19,111 bases of DNA, from the NCBI GenBank assembly GCA_964247265.1, contig CAXTTS010000042.1:1-19111 (forward strand), in the 5' to 3' direction. The notes under the pieces are model-generated. The model was given only the letters and a program-made list of their open reading frames with translations. It was not told the origin of the DNA and made no database searches. The stretch is from Alterirhizorhabdus sp964247265. GTDB taxonomy: Bacteria; Pseudomonadota; Alphaproteobacteria; Sphingomonadales; Sphingomonadaceae. Of this stretch, positions 13,418 to 19,111 are shown piece by piece. The translations under genes were made by a program, and so were the position numbers. Numbering within the stretch: position 1 is the stretch's first letter; every line of letters starts with the position of its first letter.

Positions 13418-14986
13418 GTGATCGATCGACCTGCCATCCGCGCCCTGCCGCCGCGCAACGCACTGATCGCCGCGGTGCTGGCCGCGCTCGCGATCGTCGC
13501 GCTCGGCTTGTGGTTCCGCACCGCCCACACGCTGCGCGAGCCGTTCTGGCTGGACGAGGCCTACAGCGCCTATGCCGCCGCGAAGGGCTGGTATTTCCTC
13601 TGGCACGTCGTCCCGCTCTACGAGACGCATCCGCCATTCTACTACTCGCTTGTCCGCGCCTGGACGCTGGCCTTCGGCGATTCGCTGGCCGGCCACCGCT
13701 CGCTCGGCATCGTCTGCGGCGCGGCGACGCTCGGCATGACGATCGCGATCGGCCGCGAAGTCGCCCGTCGCTGGCCCGCCACCTTCGGCAGCGGGACGTT
13801 GCTGTCGCTCGCGCTGCTGCTGCTCGCCGCGCTCGATCCGTCGCTGGTCGAGATGACGCGGGAGGTGCGGCCCTATCCGGTAATGATCCTCGTCTATTCG
13901 GTCACGCTCTGGGCGCTCCTGAGCATCGGCCGGGCGGCGGCGGCGGAGAGGCGCATCGCCCGCGCGCCGTTCGCCATCTATCTCGTCTGTCTTGCGCTGA
14001 TGCTGTGGCTGCACAATCTCGGCCCGCTCTACGGCGCCGCGATCGGCCTCGCCTTCCTGGCGCTCGTCGCCCGGCCCGGCCTGCCGCCGCGCGACTGGCT
14101 GCTGTTCGTTGCAGGCCATCTCGCCGTCGCGCTCGTCTGGTTGCCGGCGCTGCTGATCCTCGCCGATCAGGCGCCGATGTGGGTGAAATCCACCTGGCTG
14201 AAGTTCAGCTTCGATGCGATGCTCTGGCGACTGGCGCTGCTGTGGGCCGCCCCCGGCACGATCGCGATGGCCGCCGCCGCCGCGCTCGGCCTCGGCGCGC
14301 TCGCCACGATCGTGGGGCTGCGGGAGGGCTGGCGGCTGGCGCTGGCGCTGGCGCTGCTCGCCGGCCTGCCGGTGGCGCTGTCGGTCATCCTCTCCGTCCT
14401 CGTCACCCCGGTGTTCATCGTGCGGACGATGACGCCGGTGGCGGTGCCGGCCATCCTGCTGCTGGCGATCGGCGCCACCGGCCTGCGCGCGGTTTGGCGC
14501 TGGGCGATGCTCACCGCGCTGCTGGTGCTCGCCGTCCAGATGGCGGTGCTCGATCGCAACGAGCGGGCCGGTGGCCCGATGCAGAACTGGTACGGCACGG
14601 TCGACTGGCTCGCCGCGCGCTACCGCCCCGGCGATCAGCTCTGGGCCTATCCCAATGAGGGCGCGCTGCCGTTCGACTATGCCGCGCGCGATCGCCGCAT
14701 GACGGTGGCGGTGCGATCGATCCCCACGCCGATCCCCACGCTCGATGGCGGCCCCGGCGCGTGGAATCCCACCGGCAGCCGCGGCGTCTTCTCGCTGCCG
14801 CCCGCCCGGCTGGAGGCGATCGCCCGCGGCGGCGATGCCGTTCCGACGATCTGGCTGCTGCGCCTGGGGGCCAACGCCTATGACAAGGGCGACGTGCTGC
14901 TCCACGCGCTGGAGCGCAAACGGGTGCGGGTCGGCCGGTGGAAGAGCGGCCCGATCGAGATCATCGGGCTGAGGCGAAAAGATTAG
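13418..14986 (+). CDS. GT39/GT83-like membrane glycosyltransferase, 522 aa
   Basis: This GT-C protein is of the PMT/ArnT type. After the first helix comes FWLDEAYS (43-50) with the catalytic-type D46/E47. It is followed by a second loop motif HPPFYYSL (71-78) and EVRPYPV (149-155), equivalent to the E-x-R-x-Y motif of the family. About ten helices extend to residue 390, then a periplasmic C-terminal domain of about 130 residues. Members use polyprenyl-phosphate sugars to glycosylate proteins or lipid A; the acceptor here is unknown. The GTG start has GAGG (13408-13411) 6 nt upstream. The 167-bp region before it (13251-13417) holds the divergent promoters and no other gene. The stop codon overlaps the stop of marC (4 bp, 14983-14986). 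Confidence 0.82.
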   Translation: MIDRPAIRALPPRNALIAAVLAALAIVALGLWFRTAHTLREPFWLDEAYSAYAAAKGWYFLWHVVPLYETHPPFYYSLVRAWTLAFGDSLAGHRSLGIVCGAATLGMTIAIGREVARRWPATFGSGTLLSLALLLLAALDPSLVEMTREVRPYPVMILVYSVTLWALLSIGRAAAAERRIARAPFAIYLVCLALMLWLHNLGPLYGAAIGLAFLALVARPGLPPRDWLLFVAGHLAVALVWLPALLILADQAPMWVKSTWLKFSFDAMLWRLALLWAAPGTIAMAAAAALGLGALATIVGLREGWRLALALALLAGLPVALSVILSVLVTPVFIVRTMTPVAVPAILLLAIGATGLRAVWRWAMLTALLVLAVQMAVLDRNERAGGPMQNWYGTVDWLAARYRPGDQLWAYPNEGALPFDYAARDRRMTVAVRSIPTPIPTLDGGPGAWNPTGSRGVFSLPPARLEAIARGGDAVPTIWLLRLGANAYDKGDVLLHALERKRVRVGRWKSGPIEIIGLRRKD

Positions 14987-15636
14987 CCGAAGCTCACCTT
15001 GATCCCGTCGATCACGAACTGCGCGGCCAGCGCCGCCAGGATCACGCCCAGCACGCGGGTTATCATCGCCTCGATCTTCGGTCCCAGCACCTTCATCAGC
15101 GGCCCGGCGGCCAGCAGCGACAGCAGCATCAGCAGCAGGATCGTCGCCAGCGCACCCAGCACCACCAACGTCTCGACAAAGCCGTGCGCGCGCGAGGTCA
15201 GCAGCATCGCCGTCGCGATCGATCCCGGCCCGGCGATCATCGGGATCGCCATCGGGAATACCGATATATCCTCCGCCTCGATCGGCCGGGCATGTTCGGC
15301 CGCCTCGCGGGTGATGCTCTCGGCGCGTTCCTCGCGGCGCTGGGTGCGTTTCTCGAACACCATCTCCAGCGCGATCAGGAACAGCATGATGCCGCCCGCC
15401 ACGCGGAACGCCGCCAGGCTGATGCCCAGGATGCGCAGCAGGTCCGCCCCGATCAGCGCGAAGGTGATGAGCACGCCGCTCGCCACCGCGACCGATCGCA
15501 GCGCCATCGTCCGCCGGTGCAGCGCGGACGAGCCGCTGGTCAGCCCGGCGAAGATCGGCGCGCAGCCCGGCGGATCGATCACCACGAAGAAGGTGACGCA
15601 GGCCGAAAGAAACAGCGCGGCGAGTTCGGCGCTCAT
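14983..15636 (-). CDS. MarC family integral membrane protein
   Basis: This 217-aa inner-membrane protein with six predicted helices belongs to the MarC/UPF0056 family. Typical stretches are FFVVIDPPGCAPIF near the N-terminus, ALIGADLLRILGISLAAFRVAGG and FPMAIPMIAGPGSIAT. Its function is unknown; despite the name, MarC is not clearly linked to antibiotic resistance. A charged cytoplasmic loop (EKRTQRREERAES) separates the two halves. I use the ATG at 15636, which overlaps the folD stop by one base (TGATG); a GTG directly before it is the alternative. Translational coupling to folD is likely. Its own stop overlaps that of the convergent 522-aa gene, with no terminator visible. Confidence 0.88.
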   Translation of the reverse strand: MSAELAALFLSACVTFFVVIDPPGCAPIFAGLTSGSSALHRRTMALRSVAVASGVLITFALIGADLLRILGISLAAFRVAGGIMLFLIALEMVFEKRTQRREERAESITREAAEHARPIEAEDISVFPMAIPMIAGPGSIATAMLLTSRAHGFVETLVVLGALATILLLMLLSLLAAGPLMKVLGPKIEAMITRVLGVILAALAAQFVIDGIKVSFG

Positions 15637-16526
15637 CACAGCGCGGGCTCGGCCATCGCCACCCCGGCGCGGCGATGCGCCGCCACCAGCGTGTTGCGCA
15701 GCAATACCGCGATCGTCATCGGCCCGACGCCGCCCGGCACCGGCGTGATCGCGCCGGCGACGGCAGCGGCGCCGGCAAAGTCCACGTCGCCGACCAGCTT
15801 CGTCTTGCCCGCGCCCGCATCGATGCGGTTGATCCCCACGTCGATCACGCAGGCGCCCGGCTTCAGCCAGTCCGCCTGCACCATCTCCGCCCGGCCCACC
15901 GCCGCCACCACGATGTCGGCGCGGCGCACCACGGCCGGCAGGTCGCGCGTGCGGGAATGGGCGATCGTCACGGTGCAGCTTTCGCCCAGCAGCAATTGCG
16001 CCATCGGCTTGCCGACGATGTTCGATCGCCCGATCACCACCGCCTCCAGCCCGGCCAGATCGCCCAGCCGGTCTTTCAGCAGCATCAGGCAGCCGAGCGG
16101 GGTGCAGGGCACGAAGCCGGGCAGGCCCGTCGCGAGCCGCCCGGCATTCTCCGCGGTGAAGCCGTCGACATCCTTGGCCGGATCGATCGCGTCGATCACC
16201 GCCGCCTCTTCTATGTGGCGCGGCAGCGGCAGCTGCACGAGGATGCCGTCCACCGCCGCATCGCCGTTCAGCCGCGCCACCAGCGCCAGCAGAACGGCCT
16301 GCGATGTGTCGGCCGGCAGCCTGTGCTCGAAACCGGCCATGCCCGCCTCCGCCGTCATCCGCGCCTTGGAGCGGACATAGACCGCGCTCGCCGGATCGTC
16401 GCCAACCAGCACCACCGCCAGCCCCGGCACGCGCCCGGCGGCAGCGGCAAAGGCCGGCACCGCCGCCGCCACGCGCCCGCGCAGGGTGGCGGCATAGGCC
16501 TTGCCGTCGATGATCGTGGCCGCCAT
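15636..16526 (-). CDS. folD: Methylenetetrahydrofolate dehydrogenase/cyclohydrolase
   Basis: This 296-aa bifunctional cytoplasmic enzyme converts 5,10-methylene-THF to 10-formyl-THF via methenyl-THF with NADP+. The active-site residues are present: Y50 and K54 (YVRSK), Q98 in VQLPLP, and D119 in KDVDGF. It also has the folate site PCTPLG (140-145), NADP-binding GRSNIVGKP (166-174), IDVGIN (228-233) and the FolD signature PVPGGVGPMT (262-271). Length matches the family. The frame is open further upstream, but that part is shadow sequence over yggT. MAATIIDGK at 16526 is the normal start. It lies 2 bp after the yggT stop and one base overlaps marC, so yggT-folD-marC form a compact unit. Confidence 0.97.
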   Translation of the reverse strand: MAATIIDGKAYAATLRGRVAAAVPAFAAAAGRVPGLAVVLVGDDPASAVYVRSKARMTAEAGMAGFEHRLPADTSQAVLLALVARLNGDAAVDGILVQLPLPRHIEEAAVIDAIDPAKDVDGFTAENAGRLATGLPGFVPCTPLGCLMLLKDRLGDLAGLEAVVIGRSNIVGKPMAQLLLGESCTVTIAHSRTRDLPAVVRRADIVVAAVGRAEMVQADWLKPGACVIDVGINRIDAGAGKTKLVGDVDFAGAAAVAGAITPVPGGVGPMTIAVLLRNTLVAAHRRAGVAMAEPAL

Positions 16527-16528
16527 CG

Positions 16529-16822
16529 TCAGCCCATCAGGGACAAGGCAAGCTGCGGCAGCACGATCCGGCGCAGGATGATGATGATGAGCAGCACGAC
16601 CATCGGCGACAGGTCGAGCGCGCCGAAATCGGGCAGGATGCGGCGGATCGGCCGGTAGAGCGGCTCCGTCATGCGATCCAGCGCCGTCCATAGCGAGCGG
16701 ACGAAATCGTTGCTCGTGTTGATAACGTTGAACTGGATCAACCATGACAGCACCGCCTGCACGATGATGATCCACCACAACACGTCGAGCAGCAGGAAGG
16801 CGATCTGGAGCAGCGCGACCAT
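16529..16822 (-). CDS. YggT family membrane protein
   Basis: This 97-aa inner-membrane protein has two hydrophobic segments (about 3-30 and 73-95) around a polar region with DRMTEPLYRPIRRILP and the family motif LDLSPMVVLL. YggT proteins are of uncertain function, linked in some bacteria to osmotic stress, membrane integrity or division-associated complexes. The start ATG is followed by VALLQIAFLLLDVLWW, a typical beginning. The gene is 90 bp after argB and 2 bp before folD. The 90 bp contain GC palindromes (for example gcccggccgggc at 16864-16875) but no T tract, so read-through from argB is plausible. Confidence 0.9.
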   Translation of the reverse strand: MVALLQIAFLLLDVLWWIIIVQAVLSWLIQFNVINTSNDFVRSLWTALDRMTEPLYRPIRRILPDFGALDLSPMVVLLIIIILRRIVLPQLALSLMG

Positions 16823-16912
16823 AATATTCCCGTTCTGGCTATCGCCCGCATGTAGCCACGCACGCCCGGCCGGGCAACCACGGCGATCCGCCGCCGCCGG
16901 CCAGCCGGCAGC

Positions 16913-17815
16913 TCAGTCGGCGCGCACCAGCGTGCCCGCGCCGCGCCGGGTGAATATCTCCAGCAGCATCGCGTGCGGCACGCGGCCATCCAGCACCACG
17001 GCGGCATCCACGCCGCCCTGCACGGCATCGACGCATGTCTCCAGCTTGGGGATCATGCCGCCGGTGATCGTGCCGTCCTCGCGCAGCGCGGCGATCCGCG
17101 TCGGCGTCAGGTCGGCGAGCAATTCCTTGTCCTTGTCGAGCACGCCCGCCACGTCGGTCAGCAGGAACAGGCGGGCGGCGCCGGTGGCGATGGCGATCGC
17201 GCCCGCCATCGTATCGGCGTTGATGTTGTAGGTCTCGCCATCCTCGCCGACGCCGATCGGCGCCACCACCGGGATCATCCCGGCCTTGGAGATCGTATCC
17301 AGCACGCGCACATCCACATCGGACGGCGTGCCGACGAAGCCAAGGTCCACCTCGCGCTCGATCAGGCTGCCGGGGTCGCGGGTGGTGCGGCGCACCTTCT
17401 CGGCGGTGACGAGCCGCCCGTCCTTGCCGGAAATGCCCACCGCGCGCCCGCCGGCGCGGCCGATCCACGAGACGATCTCCTTGTTGATCGCGCCGGACAG
17501 GACCATTTCGGCCACTTTCGCGGTCTCGGCGTCGGTCACGCGCAGGCCGTCGATGAAGCGCGTCTCCACGCCCAGCGTCTTCAGCATCGCGCCGATCTGC
17601 GGGCCGCCGCCATGCACCACCACGGGGTTGATCCCCACCGCCTTCATCAGCACCACGTCCTCGGCGAAATCACGCGCCGCCTCCGGATCGCCCATCGCAT
17701 GGCCGCCATATTTCACGACGAACGTCTCGCCCGCATAACGCTGCATGTAGGGCAGCGCCTCGACGAGCGTTTCCGCCTTGGCGAGCAGCGCGGGATCGGG
17801 GGCGTGGTTGGGCAT
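16913..17815 (-). CDS. argB: Acetylglutamate kinase
   Basis: This 300-aa cytoplasmic enzyme phosphorylates N-acetyl-L-glutamate with ATP, the second step of arginine biosynthesis. As an amino-acid-kinase-fold protein it shows K35 in VVKYGG, HGGGPQI (68-74), LRVTD (91-95), YNINAD (196-201), LLTDV (218-222) and GGMIPKL (252-258) ahead of the C-terminal GTLV. The N-terminal extension of about 25 residues before the kinase core resembles the helix of arginine-sensitive hexameric forms, so feedback inhibition by arginine is likely. GGAG 6-7 nt before the ATG supports the start. It heads the minus-strand run argB-yggT-folD-marC and lies 62 bp after egtD. No terminator is visible in that gap. Confidence 0.97.
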   Translation of the reverse strand: MPNHAPDPALLAKAETLVEALPYMQRYAGETFVVKYGGHAMGDPEAARDFAEDVVLMKAVGINPVVVHGGGPQIGAMLKTLGVETRFIDGLRVTDAETAKVAEMVLSGAINKEIVSWIGRAGGRAVGISGKDGRLVTAEKVRRTTRDPGSLIEREVDLGFVGTPSDVDVRVLDTISKAGMIPVVAPIGVGEDGETYNINADTMAGAIAIATGAARLFLLTDVAGVLDKDKELLADLTPTRIAALREDGTITGGMIPKLETCVDAVQGGVDAAVVLDGRVPHAMLLEIFTRRGAGTLVRAD

Positions 17816-17877
17816 GGTTACTCCGGCAGATGCGTGCCACGCCTAGAGCGAAACAACCGCCTGCGAAACCACCGATC

Positions 17878-18833
17878 TCACGGTGCGGTGCCCGCCGCCC
17901 GCGCCTCGGCCAGGATCAGCGCGAACTTGCCCGCCGCATCGGTCCATTCGCGGATCGGCGTCCAGGCGCCGGCGCGCAGCAGCAGGCGGGCGTCGCGCGG
18001 GCCATATTTGTGGCTGTTCTCGGTATGGATCGTCTCGCCCGCCCGCATCGAGAAAGTTTGACCCTCGATCGTGAAGNNNNNNNNNNTTCGATGCGCGCCT
18101 CGTCGTCGTTCCAGATGGCGCGGTGGCGGAATGCCGCCACCGGGATTGTGCCGCCCAGTTCGCGGTTGATGCGGTGGAGCAGGTTCAGGTTGAACGCCGC
18201 CGTCACCCCCTGCGCATCGTCATAGGCCGGCACCAGCAGGTCGGGCGATTTCACCCGGTCCATGCCGATCAGCAGCATCGATCCCTCGCCCAGCGTCTCC
18301 ACCATCGCGCGCAGCAGGTTCACCGCGGTGCGCGCCACCATGTTGCCGATGGTCGAGCCGGGGAAGAAACCCAGCTTGGGCAGGCGGGCGATGCCGGCGG
18401 GCGGCGCGATCGGCCGGGTGAAATCCGCCTCCAGCGGCACGACCGGCAGCTTCGGGAAATCGGCGGCCAAGGCGGCGGCGGAGGCGCGCAGGAACTCCCC
18501 CGATATGTCGATCGGGACATAAGCGGCGGGCGCGATCGCCGCGAGCAGCAGGGGCGTCTTGGTCGAGGAGCCGGAGCCGAACTCCACCACCGCCCGGCCC
18601 GACCCGACGATCCGCCCCACCTCGGCGCTGTGTGCCGCGAGCAGCGCGGTTTCGGTGCGCGTCGGATAATATTCCGGCAGGTCGGTGATCCGCTCGAACA
18701 GTTCGGAGCCGGCGCGATCGTAGAACCAGCGCGCTGGCACCGCCCGCGGCCGAGCGGCGAAGCCCGCCAGCACGTCGGCCCGGAAGGCTGGATCGACGCC
18801 GGCGGCGGCGGGTCTCTCGGCGTCGAGCAACAT
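17878..18833 (-). CDS. egtD: L-histidine N-alpha-methyltransferase, interrupted by assembly gap
   Basis: EgtD trimethylates histidine to hercynine with three SAM, the first step of ergothioneine synthesis. Residues 1-249 run from 18833 to the N run. They include YDRAGSELFERIT, PEYYPTRTE (substrate-side Tyr at about 56), SAM motif FGSGSSTKT (85-93), FFPGSTIGN (156-164) and AFNLN (213-217), whose Asn contacts the imidazole. After the N run, 65 residues continue in another frame and end at TGA 17880-17878. They carry AGETIHTENSHKYGP with the Glu/Ser that bind the substrate amine in characterised EgtD, plus the Trp-Asp-like WTDAAGKFAL ending. Both halves look intact, so the apparent frameshift is due to the 10-N placeholder, not mutation. 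The start is 2 bp after the egtB stop, giving an egtB-egtD operon. Confidence 0.93.
18077..18086. other. Assembly gap of 10 Ns inside egtD
   Basis: Ten undetermined bases interrupt egtD. The frames on either side do not match across exactly 10 bases. By comparison with the family about 10 residues between RIE and FTIEG are missing, so the true insert is probably near 30 bases. Confidence 0.95.
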
Positions 18834-18835
18834 CG

Positions 18836-19111
18836 TCAGAGATCCTTCGCCAGACGGATGCCGGTGAACTGCCAGCGTTGATGCGGGTAGAAGAAATTGC
18901 GGTAGGATGCGCGCACATGCCCGCGCGGGCTGGCGCAGGAGCCACCGCGCAGCACGAACTGGCCGGACATGAACTTGCCGTTATATTCGCCCACCGCGCC
19001 CTCGGCGGGGCGGAAGCCGGGATAGGGCAGATAGGCGCTTCCGGTCCATTCCCACACATCGCCGAACATCTGGCGCGGGCCGTCGCCGGCGGGTGCCGCG
19101 CGCGGCCGCAC
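18836..19111 (-). CDS. egtB: Ergothioneine synthase EgtB, C-terminal part (5' partial)
   Basis: The last 91 or so residues of EgtB are present, and the gene continues beyond the window end. EgtB is a non-heme iron enzyme that joins hercynine to a thiol donor (gamma-glutamylcysteine or cysteine) using O2 and forms the sulfoxide intermediate of ergothioneine. The visible part is the FGE-sulfatase-type domain, with GDVWEWTGSAY, EYNGKFMSGQFVLRGGSC, RASYRNFFYPHQRW and the terminal TGIRLAKDL. The iron-binding DinB-like domain would lie upstream, outside the window. The GTG at the last three bases is an internal Val, not a start. It overlaps nothing and is 2 bp from egtD. Confidence 0.93.
   Translation of the reverse strand: MRPRAAPAGDGPRQMFGDVWEWTGSAYLPYPGFRPAEGAVGEYNGKFMSGQFVLRGGSCASPRGHVRASYRNFFYPHQRWQFTGIRLAKDL

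Noticed and set aside
13364..14905. 513-codon minus-strand open frame opposite the 522-aa GT-C gene
   Set aside because: Its composition is typical of antisense shadows in high-GC DNA (Arg/Glu/Gln/His-rich), and the + strand frame has GT39/GT83 motifs.
16864..16912. GC palindromes between argB and yggT as a terminator
   Set aside because: Palindromes such as gcccggccgggc and ccggc-ccag-gccgg are expected by chance at this GC content, and no T tract follows.
1..19111. CRISPR arrays, tRNA/rRNA genes, transposases, prophage or integron parts
   Set aside because: No regularly spaced repeats, cloverleaf-like sequence, or integrase/transposase motifs were seen on either strand.

Overview
The window is dense, high-GC bacterial chromosome that reads as an alphaproteobacterium of the Sphingomonadaceae (Sphingomonas or a close relative). 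The grounds are gene content and sequence style: a two-domain cold-shock protein, a DivK-type single-domain response regulator, DUF3572, an EgtB/EgtD pair, STT3-like membrane proteins with sphingomonad-style motifs, and an intergenic palindrome of the 'accccagc...gctggggt' type common in this group. I assigned it by recognition, not by a database search. No tRNA, rRNA, CRISPR, transposase, integrase or phage gene was found. Nearly every base is coding, and no gene-free stretch exceeds about 200 bp.

Layout. 1-4102: housekeeping and stress genes. These are a 5'-truncated double cold-shock protein, an ATP-dependent DNA ligase behind a tiny DUF1328 membrane protein, Dps, a GDT1/UPF0016 manganese-type transporter, and an unrecognised 108-aa protein. 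Clear hairpin terminators lie after the cold-shock/ligase pair, dps and the transporter gene. 4245-5863: rpmG (L33) preceded by a terminator-like hairpin in its leader, then divK divergent from a translationally coupled DUF3572-HAD pair. 5890-5971: a degenerate palindromic repeat between convergent genes.

5973-14986: a lipid-linked glycosylation locus. It holds GtrA (flippase-like), a DPM1/GtrB-type glycosyltransferase and a SAM methyltransferase in one tight + strand operon. Around it are four large multi-pass GT-C-like proteins: two STT3-like paralogues (597 and 600 aa), a 526-aa protein, and a 522-aa GT39/GT83-like protein. A coherent model is that the GT2 enzyme loads a sugar onto undecaprenyl phosphate, GtrA moves it across the inner membrane, and the GT-C proteins transfer it to a periplasmic or surface acceptor. 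The acceptor and sugar cannot be read from the sequence. This is the region most likely to hide undescribed biology.

14983-17815 (minus): argB-yggT-folD-marC, compactly arranged (arginine synthesis, membrane protein, one-carbon metabolism, MarC membrane protein). 17878-19111 (minus): egtB-egtD, the ergothioneine pathway. The egtB gene runs off the window end, and egtD is interrupted by a 10-N assembly gap that shifts its frame.
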